Source of the DNA: Alopecurus myosuroides
Lineage: Eukaryota; Streptophyta; Magnoliopsida; Poales; Poaceae
Length of the DNA stretch: 64,000 nucleotides
Reading direction: 5' to 3'
Assembly (NCBI GenBank): GCA_028641055.1
Contig: CM054063.1
Span: 178,318,756 to 178,382,755, forward strand
Under the pieces are notes generated by a model that saw only the letters and a list, made by a program, of their open reading frames with translations, made no database searches and was not told the origin of the DNA. A program made the translations under genes and the position numbers. Of this stretch, positions 32,406 through 43,757 are shown piece after piece. Numbering within the stretch: position 1 is the stretch's first letter; each line of letters begins with the position of its first letter.

Positions 32406-35400
32406 TGTCACATCCCTGTTTTTAAGCACTTGTATAATAGTATTTTAGCAAGTCTCTTAAGACCTTTGTAATGCAATTAAGTGGACAACATGTTGTGTAC
32501 TGATGTTTATCTATGCAATATTAGTGGTGTGTTTCTTTTCACTCACTTGAGGAGTTTTTCTCCTAAGAAACACATTGCTTTATATTTGTTTTCCCATGTT
32601 TTCCACTAAGGCTCTTATGAGATTATTTTTCAAGACTTGAGGTGACCCTTTGTTTCAACTTGAAAATGTGTTACTAATGTTTAAGAATCAACTTAAGCTT
32701 GAAATAAAATTATTTGGAAAAGATTCCATTAGTTTTTCCAATATAAATTTTGCCCTGAAAAACAGCCAAGTAGCTGTTTTCAACCCTTGTTTTCCACCAC
32801 AAGGATTATCCAATTAGGGTTTTTCTTTGATCAAAACTACTCTCTGATTTGAGTACAACAAAACTACACTCTTGGAAAAACCTACAAAGAAAATTTTCAC
32901 ACAATGCCAAGATGGTTTTTGAGCCATCTTGTTAAGACAGAAATTTGAGCATTTTAAAAACAGAGAATGTACCTACTTTGCCATTTATTTTCAGAGCCAT
33001 AAACCCATCATTTTTCAAATCAAATGGTTGGATCTGAAACTTGGATAGTTGTTCTTTGTTGAGCATTTTAAATCACTCATTTTAGAGCTGGTTTGCTTGG
33101 TGAAAACAAGCCCAACTTTTGCTATCTCTGTCTGCTGTTTCCAGCACTTAGAAAAATTCAGAGAAACTGTCTAACTGAATTTTTCTGACAGAACAGTGAA
33201 TACACTTTTGGACTTAATGTTTTTAGCTTTTGTGCACTGATCCAAGCCAGGCCACCTGGCCAATTCGAAAAACCATGTTAATAACCTTCCAGAAGGTGGC
33301 ATTGGATCCTCCTTTGGCTGACCAGGGAGGGAGAAAACTGATGTGGCATTTGACTAATTGGTGATGTCACAATAGTGGTTGAAATAGTGTTTATTCTTCC
33401 TTTTGCCCATCACTTGGCCCTTGCTGTGGCTTAGCTCACCAATTGGTACTTGCTTGACCCCTAGGCACCAATAGCAACCATTGCCAGCCGTGGAGAACCC
33501 CCAAGGGGCAAGGGCATGCCCATGCCATGCCAACCCGAGCCCTCCCCCTTTGACTCGTGCCTACATAGCCCTAGAGGCCTATCCCTCTCGCCACAGCACT
33601 CACCTCACCACACTCCTCCACCCCATCGAGCTCTCGCTTGCTCGTTCGCTCTCTGCGAGCGAGGCAAGCCGTGGCCATTTTCGGGCCCGAACGGATCGAG
33701 CTCGAGGTGGCGCCGCGATCACCGCACCTCCCACCCTCCTTTCTCTTCCACAGTGACCCCCGCACTCGTGCCTACCTCCCTGACATCATCTTGCCCTCGA
33801 TCGCTTGCAGATCCCTCGCCGCCGTCCCCGGAACCGCCGCAGAGCACCGCCAAGCCGCCGCCGTGCCCGTGCTTCTTCACCGGACGTGTCTGCGCCAGGG
33901 AGTCGCCTAAGCCACCGTCGTCAACACCTGCACCACCCCGCTCCATCTCGCAAGCCCTAGGTGAGCCAACGCGCGCTCTCGCTAGGTGTTCGTCCGCGGG
34001 CATAAGAGAGAGAGAGAGAAGAGAGGCGCGGGGAGGAAGAAGAGAGGGGAGCCGCCGATCTGCGAATCGACGGTCTCCTTTGAAAGTTACCGCTTCGCGC
34101 GCGCGCGTGCGCTGGCGGGCTGGTCCGCGCGTTAACTGGGCCGCGCGCTGCGGATCTGGCCCGTTGGGCAGTTTTAGGTTAAAAACGAAAATACTTTTTT
34201 CTGGCAGATTATTTTAGGTGTTAGCTTTAGGCTTAGAAAAGGTAGCATATTAATTTATTTTACCTTGCTAATTTTTGTGCTACTAGCCTTACAAAATTGC
34301 AACCATATCCCACTGGCAGAAACTTGTTTTGAGTTTTTATGATTTTTCTAAAAATCATATGCCAGACAGTACCCTAAAAATTGAATTGAATAGAACTTCA
34401 AAAATACAAAACATTTTTGAGCAAACTCAACTGTTTTGGAAAGCCCTTTCCAATACCTTTCAGTATAATTTTAGTTTGCATCAAGGTGAGTTACCATTTG
34501 GAAATTCCATCCATTTTGGTAAAACATCAGTGGTCTATTCCATGATTTTTAGAGGGAGTTTGGGATATTATTTTTGAGTGAGGCAAGTTGGAGAGGCTTT
34601 GTAGTGATAAGGACTACCACATCCTAGAAGGATTTACGTTTTGGAGCAACAGAAAATTTTAGAGAGACAGAACAAGTTTTGGTTACTTTCTGTCTAATTT
34701 TTAATTATAGATATTGCTTTGTATGTTACTTTTGTGAGTTGCAAATGATGTGATCTTGCTTGTTATGTTGTTTTACATTGTGGTTATGATGTATACAAGT
34801 TATATGAGCATGTTAGAATAAATGGTTTGAATGGTAGCATTTTAGAACTAGTTTTCCATGCATATGTCTTGCTAATAGCTAGATTTTTATGTATGTTTTG
34901 AATAGATATTTAAATGAATCTTTAGGCTAGTTGCTAGATTGTTTTCCATGGAACCAGTACCACTTAGGTGCTGTTAGTTTGTTTATAACACCTCTGGATG
35001 CTTGATGCTTGTGGTTGAAATAGGTTTAAAATAGAAATGCTTAAGGACTAGATTTCACACTAGAATACTCATGTATGTTTTTGTGTCTTGTTTTCCACTA
35101 GGGAAAATTATGACTCTTTAGTATTGAAACCAGAGGATGAAAAGTACTTGTGGCAGTATTTCCTTAGGGTTTTCACCTCTGGTAGATTTCCTATTAAATA
35201 GCACAAAAGCATGAGTAGCACTTGGGTGACTAGAAATAGATCTCCTCACATGTGTAGTTTTTTAAGCATATTTATCCTTGTTTCCTAGCTATGTTTTTAT
35301 GTTATTTTTGTGAGATCCAGTAGCAATTATGGTGCTGGTTAGAGGGGTATTTTGCCTCTGAAAGCTTGCACACTTGTGCATAACATTAGCTAGTATAGTC

Positions 35401-37607
35401 TAAAATAGTCTAGTAGTTTCCTAAATTTTCTACTAGTATGAGTAGAAATTCTTGGGTGTTTGTTTGTTTGTTTTTAGCACTTTTATAAAAGTGACCAGAG
35501 GCTTATTAACCTCTTGGTGAGCATATTTACTAGTGGAACACCCACTGGTATGTTTGCCTCATAGTGGAAAATAGGTTGACTTGTTGTCATGAGCTTATTT
35601 CACTACTTGAGTAATTTAGCAAATTATGTGTGCTAGCCATAGGAATTTTTGTGGGAATTTTTAGGCATCAAAATGTGTTTTATGGGACACCCTACTGTCC
35701 AGTAGCATGTGCTATATCCCACTGGTCCACAATGTTCTTAACTAAGAATCATTGTTTTGGCCACACATAAGCACTAGGAAAAAGCAGATTTTTCCAACTA
35801 TAGTTTTTTTTATGCCAATTTTTCTTTAGGGAAAAATTGAGAACTTTGGGTGGTACTTCTTGATTGCTTGCTGTATGTATTGCTTGTAGCATTTGCTTGC
35901 CTTGCTTGGTTCTGAAAGTGTGTCTTTATTTATTTTTACGACGTTAGAAAACGAGGAGGAAGGAATTGCTGAAGAAGGGTATTGCAACTCCTGTTACTTT
36001 CAGGACCAGGACCATCACTTGTACCAAGGCAAGCCATCCTAATGCTTGCTGTATCACTACTTATCATTATCTATCATGCATGCTTTTCACTTCTGAAGTT
36101 TTTACAAAATTATACCTTCAAAACTATTTTTGTGTGAATCCTACTACTATTATTAATATTACTAGTATCAGGACTCATAATAATAGTCAACTTGGTATTA
36201 CCAAGCCTTTAGACACTAAATGGTATATAAATACCATACACCTACTTAAAACTTGAGTTCTTAAATGAACTAAATAAAATGTGTTTTTGCAAACAAATGC
36301 CTTATGGAAGGAAAAACCCCGGAGGAAGGGTGAGACCCTGCCTGCCGGAAGGATTGTTATGATGGGAAATTTTATGAGAAATGTTTACAAAAGACACATA
36401 ACCTAGTCTTCGCTGGACAACCATTATCGTACTGCCACTTTACCCCAATATGGGTAGGGGCTTGATTAAAAACTTGTTAGGGTTAGTATATGTGCTATCT
36501 CAAAGGCTATAGGGGATTGGATCCTCCGAACCGAAATGTCGCTAGGAGTGAGTATACGGGACATCTAAAGTGTGGGATTAATTTTCCCTCCGGATGCAGC
36601 AGTTGGGTCTCCTGATTGAGCGGTGTGTGACATGGCTTGCCAGGGAGGGAAACCCCAATTGAAGAGATAGTCATGTACTAACTTGTACAGAGTGGATAGT
36701 CAAGACCAGTTATCTGATGTTCTCATAGGTTGGAACAGTCCATGGTTGTTTCATGGCGGACTCTGGATCTAGTGGAAATGTGTACACCTCTGCAGAGTAA
36801 AACTATTTCGAGATAGCCGCGTCCTCGGATATGGACGGTTGAATGGCCATGTGGCTAGTATTGTGTCAACTTTTCAAAAGAGGTTTTGAAGGAAGGCTTT
36901 TGTACCTGAGAGGTACTATGGAGGAATGACTTGGTATCTGCGAGATACCGAGGAGAAAGAAACTACTACTAAAAGTTTCTGAAAAGAAAAACCTTCTTTT
37001 CCAAAAGAATTATAAAACCTCCAAGATATGTGATATCTACGAGAGCAAAACTACATTATTTTAAATGAGTTTGTTTTGCAAAGAGGTAAACTTGAAGAAT
37101 CAACCATGGAAAATCTTTTATCTGTCATGGGTAGCTGAACCATATGTATGGCCTACCCACTCTACCAAATAAGCATGTATGCATTGTTGTAAGCTAATAA
37201 AGGATGTCTTGTTGAGTACATTCAAATGTACTCATTTGGTTTCGCCCCTGGTATCTACTTATCAGACTACGAGGAGCCACCTCAGGAGGAGTACTATGAG
37301 GAGGAGTTCTACGCTGATGGCCCTGCGAGTTAGGATCGTCTCCCAGTCAGCAACCTGTAGGATGAGGCGTGACTCGGGTTCTACTACGCTATGCTTATCG
37401 TCTTCCGCTGTGTTTACTTTGAATGTCTGTCTTGCGTGACAGTTATCAAGAACTTGGTCATGTGACCATTTATGTAAGACTCTATATTCGTGTAATGGAT
37501 GATGTATTCTGTATGCCAACTACGTATGTTGTTCACGACTGGTTCTTCTGGGATCGTGAATGAATGCATATGAGGGGTTCTGGACCTACCGGTCTGGGGC
37601 CTCTACA
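32406..37607 (+). repeat. Element A copy 1, 5' LTR (5202 bp)
   Basis: TGTCACATCCCTG.. to ..GGGGCCTCTACA. Composition is mosaic: AT-rich to about 33470, a CpG-rich block 33480-34180, then AT-rich intron-like sequence, then mixed sequence after about 36300. A CCAAT motif lies near 33470. The sequence 'ccctaggtgagcc' at about 33956-33968 is a good 5' splice-site candidate. The 233-aa ORF across 33516-34217 is low-complexity and probably not a gene. The right end carries a 35-codon acidic ORF. Confidence 0.9.
37226..37333 (+). CDS. Short acidic Tyr-rich ORF in the A LTR (35 aa)
   Basis: The ATG ORF reads MYSFGFAPGIYLSDYEEPPQ and then EEYYEEEFYADGPAS before TAG. It lies 270 bp from the LTR end and is present unchanged at 48579-48686 and 61107-61214. 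Composition (10 Glu, 6 Tyr) is unlike the surrounding AT-rich DNA. It could be a remnant of a captured coding sequence or a small translated upstream ORF. Coding status unproven. Confidence 0.2.
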   Translation: MYSFGFAPGIYLSDYEEPPQEEYYEEEFYADGPAS

Positions 37608-37611
37608 AAGT

Positions 37612-37624
37612 TGGTATCAGAGCC
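37612..37624 (+). other. Primer binding site of A copy 1
   Basis: TGGTATCAGAGCC, four bases after the LTR end; exact match to the tRNA-Met-type site. Confidence 0.9.
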
Positions 37625-37849
37625 ATCCTGACTCTAGGAGACCTTAGTTAGCATGGACGTTAGTGTATACTCCGATAATCTAAGTTACTAATACAAAAAA
37701 AATTGGATATATGACTAAGTATAAAACTATTCCCTATATCCCACCACCTCTCTGGGTTAGACTCTACTTACATTAAAGTTATTCCTTGCATGAACCTAAA
37801 ACTTTGCACACTTGTATCTAACTTAAGCTATACTTAAAATTTTGTGTAG

Positions 37850-38806
37850 ATGGACGTGGACATCACCGTGGCTTTTCAGTTGGGACGTCCACGTGGCGAG
37901 TCTTTCCTTTTCGAGGAGAGGCTAGTATCTATGGCTACTGTGTTGGGACGGCCACTTCCGGAGCTGCGAGGAGGACTAGTTGTCGGGGCACCTCTGGAGG
38001 GAGACTGGTACGCGGAGGTCACTATCCGCGCACCTCTGGCTAGCCCGACAGTGGAGGCCTACGTGTACCGTGCTGTTGATCGTTCTTGGAACGAGGCTGC
38101 GGTGCGCGTGATACAGGAGTCAGTAGCACGTCTGGCACACATCGGGGAGTATATGTTCATCGGTCTCCGGTTCGAGCTGATTGGGAGACGTGATGAGGAT
38201 GGCATACCACTTCCTGTTGAGCCAGACTTTACCACTGTTGGTCCACACTTGGACGAGATGGAGATTCTGTTACACCGCACTCAGACCAGGCTAGACGACC
38301 AGCGTCTTGACACCCTCCACGGCATATTGGTGCACCAGACACTGATAGCCGAGACTGACGAGCTGAGGGCTGAGCTTCACGACAGCCAGGAGGAGAGTGG
38401 AGCTCTGGCTCAGCAGTTGTCCCAGCTGAGGGAGCAGTTGGAGGCTACTACCGCGAGGCACCGTGCCTTACGGAGGCAGCTGAGGGCCACCCGCCTTGGC
38501 CGTGCACGCCTCACCACTAGACTGACGGCCCTGGAGGGGGCTAACGCCGTTCTGCGCGGCAGGCTTCAGATAGCTCGTGATGACATAGCCACGAGAGACG
38601 CTGCCGTAGAGGAGCTGGAGGAGGAGGCCGCAGAGCTCCACAGGGAGATTGAGGATCTTCTGCCTGTTGAGGATGTTCCCTCCGACTTAGAGGGGATGGA
38701 CATGAGCGAGGCTAGCGAGCAGGATGATGATGACCTGTTTGACGAGGAGGAGGAGGACCCTGAGGAGCGTATCTTCGACGTTGGGGACAGCGACGACTCT
38801 GTGTAG
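37850..38806 (+). CDS. Extra ORF upstream of gag in element A (318 aa, coiled coil)
   Basis: Intact ORF beginning MDVDITVAFQLGRPRGESFL, in the same orientation as gag. Residues 1-135 form a compact mixed alpha/beta-like region without a motif I recognise. Residues about 140-275 are heptad-rich coiled coil (LAQQLSQLREQLEATTARHR). The last 45 residues are highly acidic (DDDDLFDEEEEDPEERIF). There is no zinc knuckle, protease or RT motif. The ATG directly follows 'ttttgtgtag', a good 3' splice-site candidate. The second copy at 61731-62687 encodes an identical protein. Extra ORFs ahead of gag (orf0) have been described in some rice gypsy elements (RIRE3/RIRE8, from memory). Function unknown; the form suggests an oligomerising, basic-partner-binding protein, which is inference. 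Confidence 0.65.
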   Translation: MDVDITVAFQLGRPRGESFLFEERLVSMATVLGRPLPELRGGLVVGAPLEGDWYAEVTIRAPLASPTVEAYVYRAVDRSWNEAAVRVIQESVARLAHIGEYMFIGLRFELIGRRDEDGIPLPVEPDFTTVGPHLDEMEILLHRTQTRLDDQRLDTLHGILVHQTLIAETDELRAELHDSQEESGALAQQLSQLREQLEATTARHRALRRQLRATRLGRARLTTRLTALEGANAVLRGRLQIARDDIATRDAAVEELEEEAAELHREIEDLLPVEDVPSDLEGMDMSEASEQDDDDLFDEEEEDPEERIFDVGDSDDSV

Positions 38807-39179
38807 TCGCTGCCTTCTCACCCTTAGCACATGGTGCTGGTCTAGATACTAGTTAGGTATGCTAGATCGTTTTGCTAGATAGTTTGCTAGTAGTAGCCTT
38901 GCGATGACCCCACCAATCGCACCCCCTGTAGCTCGATGAAGCCTTCCTTGTACGATATGGCTTGTGTGTGTGTGTGTAATGTAAGGAACTCTGTTTAATT
39001 ATGGTGATGAATGAAATGTTTGGCTTGGTTTTCTGTTGATTGTCACTACTTTGCGTTCATTTCATTCAAGTTTGCGACTGCCCCGCTCTTGTTTTTGAAA
39101 CATATCGCTAGTATTCCTTTTGTTTAAATATTAAGGTACTGGGTTTTCAAAAACAAGAATTTACTTCTTAGACTTACAC
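38807..39179 (+). other. Spacer between extra ORF and gag in A
   Basis: No ORF. It holds a short TG run (about 38965-38978) and a pyrimidine-rich end leading to 'tttcacttcag' just before the second gag ATG. Confidence 0.4.
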
Positions 39180-42050
39180 ATGTTTCACTTCAGCATGGCA
39201 CCCCGTCGCGAACCCCCACCGCCACCACCACCCACAGTGGAGGCGCTGTTGGCCCTGCTGATGGAAGATCGCCAGGCCAGCCGAGATGAGAGTGCAGCTA
39301 CCATTACCGCTCTGCAACAGCTAGCTGCTGCCGCCAACAATAATGGCAATGGCAATGGAAATGGTGCTCGCTCGAGACTGAGAGACTTTCAGCACACCAA
39401 CCCCCCAGTTTTTACCAGGATTGTGGAGCCTCTCGATGCTGACGACTGGCTCCGCACCATTGCAAACAAACTGGAAGTTGCTTCGGTTGATGAGAATGAT
39501 AAGGTCCTGTTGGCCTCCCATTTTCTCGCTGGTCCTGCCACTTGGTGGGAAACTACACGTGAGACTGTTGCTGCTGGTCACGTGTTCACCTGGGAGGAAT
39601 TCTCTGCAAGGTTCCGCAAGTATCACATTCCCCAGGGGATGATGGCACTTATGCGGGAGAAGTTTCTAAATCTGAAGCAGGGAAGTATGCCGGTGTCTGA
39701 ATACTGGGAGAATTTCACTACTCTGTCCCGGTATGCACAGGATGATATTAATACTGATGCTAAGAAGAAGGAGAGGTTCTTAAATGGGCTGGATGATGAG
39801 CTCCAGTGCTCTCTAGTAGTGGTTCCATTCCAGGACATGGAGACTCTTGCTAATGCCGCTATGGTGCTGGAGCACAAGCGGAAATCTGCTGATGATAACC
39901 GCAAGAGGAAGATGACTGCTCATGGAGGACCTAGTGCTCAGAGGACTCGCAACACTCCGTATGCGAGGCCACCAACCCACAAGGCGCCTGCTTATGCACC
40001 CCGCCCCAACCACAACTATGCACCAAGGCCCAACAACTACAATCACCCTGCACCGTATGCACCAAGGTACGGAGGAAACAGCTATGGTGGTAACCATGGT
40101 AATCACTCTGGGAATAATCATGGAAACCGCTATGGAGGTAACACTGGAGGAAATGGGAACCACACCAACAATGCTCCCAAACCTAACCCAAGCTCAAAGC
40201 CTTCTGGAGGTTGCTTTGCCTGTGGAAAGGAGGGTCACTTCGCTCGCGATTGCCCCAACAAAGCTACTGCTCCAGCCCAGCCTGCTGCAACCAAGATGAA
40301 CCATGGTCCTTCCACTGGACGACAGAATAGGATGAAGGGACACCTGAACCATATCAATGCTGCAGAAGCTCAGGAGGCACCAGACATGGTGATGGGTATG
40401 TTTCCTGTCAACTCGGTACCAGCCGCAGTGCTGTTTGATTCTGGTGCATCACATTCCTTTGTCACTAAACCGTTTGCTGAGAAAAGTGGTATGAAGCATT
40501 CCCGTATGCACAACCCTATGTTAGTACAAATACCTGGGGATAGTACTAAAGCCAACCTAATTTGCAATGAGGTACCAGTAGAAATTCAAGGGAAAACTTT
40601 TCATGCTGATCTTATAGTACTGGGATCCAAAGGGATAGAAGTGGTACTCGGTATGAACTGGATGGCCAAGTATAAGGGAGTTATCGATTGCACTAAGAAA
40701 TCTATTGAAATGATCTCAGAGGATGGGGAAAAGGTTGCATACACTGCAACTCGACCCTCGTCACAAGTTCACTGCCACACTGGTATAGCCCAACCTGCCC
40801 TTGAGGAAGTCCCGGTAGTTTGTGAGTACCCGGATGTTTTTCCTGAAGAATTACCCGGTATGCCCCCTGATCGGGATATCGAGTTTGTGATCGAATTAGT
40901 GCCCGGAACTGGACCCATAGCACAGAAGCCGTATCGGATGAACCCGAAGGAATTAGATGAGTTGAAGACTCAACTGGAAGACATGTTAAGGAAGGGATTG
41001 ATTCGCCCTAGTGCATCGCCCTGGGGATCTCCGATCATTTTTGTGGGAAAACGGGACGGTACCACTCGTTTATGTGTGGACTACCGCAAGTTAAATGATG
41101 TTACCATCAAGAACAAATACCCGTTGCCCAAAATTGAAGACTTGTTTGACCAGTTGAATGGGGCTGTAATCTTCTCCAAGATTGACCTTCGGACTGGTTA
41201 TCATCAATTGAAAGTCCGTGATACTGATATCCCAAAGACTGCTTTCACCACTCGTTACGGGCTGTATGAATACACCGTAATGTCCTTTGGTCTAACCAAT
41301 GCCCCTGCCTATTTCATGAATCTCATGAATAAGGTATTCATGGATTTTCTAGACAAGTTTGTCGTGGTGTTTATTGACGACATTCTCATATATTCGAGGA
41401 GTGAGGAAGAACACGAAGAACATCTGAGACTTGTGCTCGGAACACTTCGTGAGCATCAATTGTATGCTAAGTTTAGTAAATGTCAATTCTGGTTGACGGA
41501 AGTCGGATTTCTTGGACATGTAGTATCTGCGGGAGGAATATCTGTTGACCCTGCTCTAGTTCAGTCTGTGGAGAAGCGTGCTGCTCCGACCAACCAGACT
41601 GAAGTCAGATCCTTTCTGGGTTTGGCAGGATATTACCGCAAGTTTGTTCAGGGATTCTCGAGTATAGCCAGACCCCTCACCCAGCTGCTCAAGAAGGATA
41701 GCAAGTTCCTATGGACGGACAAGTGCGAAGAGAGTTTCAATGAGTTGAAGCACCGACTGGTGTCTGCCCCAATCCTTATAATGCCAGATGTCACCAAGAA
41801 TTTCGACGTGTATTGTGACGCTTCTAAGCTTGGTCTTGGAAGCGTGCTTATGCAAGAAGGGAAGGTGATATCTTTCATATCCCGCCAGTTGAGACCCCAC
41901 GAGTTGAATTATCCCACTCATGACTTAGAGCTTGCTGCCGTTGTTCATGCTCTCAAGACATGGCGGCACTTTATTATGGGAAGAAGAGTGGAGATTTACA
42001 CGGATCATAAGAGTTTAAAGTATATCTTTACAAACGTGAGCTCAACATGA
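39180..42050 (+). CDS. gag-pol: Element A gag-protease-RT-RNase H (first part, 956 aa, ends at a frameshift)
   Basis: The first ATG is at 39180, but Met6 (39195, MAPRREPPP) fits gag starts better and follows an acceptor-like 'ttcacttcag'. Order: gag domain (about 60-260); Asn/Gly/His-rich linker; CCHC knuckle [14 protein letters not shown] (about 344-357); protease [10 protein letters not shown] (about 417); RT with CVDYRKLND (about 632) and catalytic FIDD (about 730); RNase H starting [10 protein letters not shown] (about 876) up to [11 protein letters not shown] (about 940). Right after this the frame is lost near 42037 and TGA at 42048-42050 ends the ORF. The rest continues one frame over from about 42038, consistent with a single-base deletion. 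Makes particle protein and copying enzymes. Gag and pol share one frame. Confidence 0.9.
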   Translation: MFHFSMAPRREPPPPPPPTVEALLALLMEDRQASRDESAATITALQQLAAAANNNGNGNGNGARSRLRDFQHTNPPVFTRIVEPLDADDWLRTIANKLEVASVDENDKVLLASHFLAGPATWWETTRETVAAGHVFTWEEFSARFRKYHIPQGMMALMREKFLNLKQGSMPVSEYWENFTTLSRYAQDDINTDAKKKERFLNGLDDELQCSLVVVPFQDMETLANAAMVLEHKRKSADDNRKRKMTAHGGPSAQRTRNTPYARPPTHKAPAYAPRPNHNYAPRPNNYNHPAPYAPRYGGNSYGGNHGNHSGNNHGNRYGGNTGGNGNHTNNAPKPNPSSKPSGGCFACGKEGHFARDCPNKATAPAQPAATKMNHGPSTGRQNRMKGHLNHINAAEAQEAPDMVMGMFPVNSVPAAVLFDSGASHSFVTKPFAEKSGMKHSRMHNPMLVQIPGDSTKANLICNEVPVEIQGKTFHADLIVLGSKGIEVVLGMNWMAKYKGVIDCTKKSIEMISEDGEKVAYTATRPSSQVHCHTGIAQPALEEVPVVCEYPDVFPEELPGMPPDRDIEFVIELVPGTGPIAQKPYRMNPKELDELKTQLEDMLRKGLIRPSASPWGSPIIFVGKRDGTTRLCVDYRKLNDVTIKNKYPLPKIEDLFDQLNGAVIFSKIDLRTGYHQLKVRDTDIPKTAFTTRYGLYEYTVMSFGLTNAPAYFMNLMNKVFMDFLDKFVVVFIDDILIYSRSEEEHEEHLRLVLGTLREHQLYAKFSKCQFWLTEVGFLGHVVSAGGISVDPALVQSVEKRAAPTNQTEVRSFLGLAGYYRKFVQGFSSIARPLTQLLKKDSKFLWTDKCEESFNELKHRLVSAPILIMPDVTKNFDVYCDASKLGLGSVLMQEGKVISFISRQLRPHELNYPTHDLELAAVVHALKTWRHFIMGRRVEIYTDHKSLKYIFTNVSST

Positions 42051-43714
42051 GGCAGCGCCGCTGGATTGAGCTCATTAAAGATTATGATCTGAGTATTCAT
42101 TATCACCCGGGAAAGGCAAATGTGGTTGCAGACGCTCTTAGTCGAGAGCCGGCCTCTCTAAATGCTATGATTTTAGTAAGGCAACCCGAGTTGTGGAAAG
42201 AGCTGGACCAGCTTGGCATTGAAGTGGTCAGCTATGGCATGTTAGACGCCATAGAGCTTAAACCGACCCTGGTTGACCAAATCAAAGAAGCGCAGAAAGG
42301 CCAGAAAAGTATTGATGGGATTAAAGCCCGCATGGAGAAGGAAAAGGTTCCTGGGTTTACCATCGATGCTGATGGGGGATTATGGTATGAAGGCCGTATT
42401 TGTGTTCCCTCTGAATCTGATCTCAAGCAGACCATCATGGTCGAAGCTCATGAGACCATGTATTCTATCCATCCTGGAGGAACAAAGATGTATCAAGACC
42501 TGAAAGAGAGATTCTGGTGGCATGGAATGAAGCGAGAGATTGCTTCATTTGTAGCCAAGTGCCATGTCTGCCAGCAAGTAAAAGCCGGGCACCAGCGTCC
42601 CGCTGGATTGCTCCAACCATTGCAAGTGCCTGTTTGGAAATGGGATGAAGTGGGAATGGACTTCATCACTGGACTTCCTAGGTCCAGCCGAGGAAATGAT
42701 TCTATATGGGTTGTCGTGGACAGGCTCACAAAAGTTGCTCACTTTATTCCTGTCCGGACAACCTATCGTGGAGATCAGCTTGCGGATCTTTACATTTCTC
42801 GGATTGTCAGCCTACACGGAGTCCCAAGCAGGATTGTATCTGATCGAGGTACACAGTTCACATCTAGATTTTGGAAGAAGTTGCACGAGAGTTTGGGAAC
42901 CAAACTAGCTTTTAGCACAGCATATCACCCGCAGACTGATGGACAAACAGAACGTGTGAACCAAATTCTGGAGGACATGCTCCGTGCTTGTGTGTTGTCC
43001 TATGGAATTAAATGGGAAGACTGTCTGCCCTTCGCAGAGTTTTCTTACAACAACAGTTATCAGTCTAGCTTGCAAATGGCCCCTTTTGAAGCTCTGTATG
43101 GACGTAAATGCCGTACACCTTTAAATTGGACTGAGACTGGAGACAGTCAGGTTTTTGGTGTGGACACTTTGAAGGCTGCAGAGGAGCAAGTCCAACTTAT
43201 TCGGGAACGTTTAAAGACAGCTCAATCTCGTCAGAAGAGTTATGCTGATACGAAGCGTCGTGATGTCTCTTTCAGCATTGGAGATTTCGTGTACCTTCGT
43301 GTTACGCCACTCAAAGGGATGCAGCGTTTCCATGTCAAAGGAAAGCTGGCCCCCAGGTATATTGGCCCTTTTAAGATCTTGGCACGTCGTGGCGAAGTTT
43401 CTTATCAGTTAGAATTACCTGAGGAGCTATCTGCTTTTCACAATGTTTTCCATGTGTCATTGCTCCGGAAATGTCTGCAAGTACCGGAAAAAGATCTCTC
43501 GTATCAAGACGTGGATTTCAGGACCATTGACATAAATGATGATTTGACTTATCGTGATAGACCCCTGCGGGTTCTCGAGGAAATTGTGCGTGCTACCAGG
43601 AGGCGGGCTATAAAATTCCTTAAGATTCAGTGGACCAATCACTCTGAGGAAGAAGCTACCTGGGAGCGTGAGGATGATATCAGGAAGGAGTTCCCTGATT
43701 TTCTTAAAGCCTAG
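42047..43714 (+). CDS. pol: Element A RNase H end, integrase and chromodomain (555 aa)
   Basis: The ORF overlaps the first part by 4 bases in another frame. It begins with the RNase H end (VVADALSRE), then the integrase zinc region H-H ([11 protein letters not shown], about 134) and CHVCQQVK (about 170). Catalytic Asp in GMDFITG (about 205), Asp in SDRGTQF (about 265), Glu in GQTERVNQ (about 301). GPF/Y-type module [12 protein letters not shown] (about 437). The last 50 residues ([20 protein letters not shown], then a [12 protein letters not shown] motif) form a chromodomain, which in chromoviruses directs integration to certain chromatin. All catalytic residues are present. The ATG at 42047 is only the first Met after the frameshift, not a natural start. 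Confidence 0.9.
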   Translation: MRQRRWIELIKDYDLSIHYHPGKANVVADALSREPASLNAMILVRQPELWKELDQLGIEVVSYGMLDAIELKPTLVDQIKEAQKGQKSIDGIKARMEKEKVPGFTIDADGGLWYEGRICVPSESDLKQTIMVEAHETMYSIHPGGTKMYQDLKERFWWHGMKREIASFVAKCHVCQQVKAGHQRPAGLLQPLQVPVWKWDEVGMDFITGLPRSSRGNDSIWVVVDRLTKVAHFIPVRTTYRGDQLADLYISRIVSLHGVPSRIVSDRGTQFTSRFWKKLHESLGTKLAFSTAYHPQTDGQTERVNQILEDMLRACVLSYGIKWEDCLPFAEFSYNNSYQSSLQMAPFEALYGRKCRTPLNWTETGDSQVFGVDTLKAAEEQVQLIRERLKTAQSRQKSYADTKRRDVSFSIGDFVYLRVTPLKGMQRFHVKGKLAPRYIGPFKILARRGEVSYQLELPEELSAFHNVFHVSLLRKCLQVPEKDLSYQDVDFRTIDINDDLTYRDRPLRVLEEIVRATRRRAIKFLKIQWTNHSEEEATWEREDDIRKEFPDFLKA

Positions 43715-43743
43715 ACCCGCGAATCTCGGGACGAGATTCTTTT

Positions 43744-43757
43744 AAGGGGGGGAGATT
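43744..43757 (+). other. Polypurine tract of A copy 1
   Basis: AAGGGGGGGAGATT directly before the 3' LTR. Confidence 0.85.

Noticed and set aside
33516..34217. 233-aa plus-strand ORF, repeated at 44868-45569 and 57397-58098
   Set aside because: It lies in the CpG-rich leader of the A LTR, is Pro/Ser/Arg low-complexity, overlaps ORFs in several other frames, and has no domain. Its three copies are explained by the LTRs.
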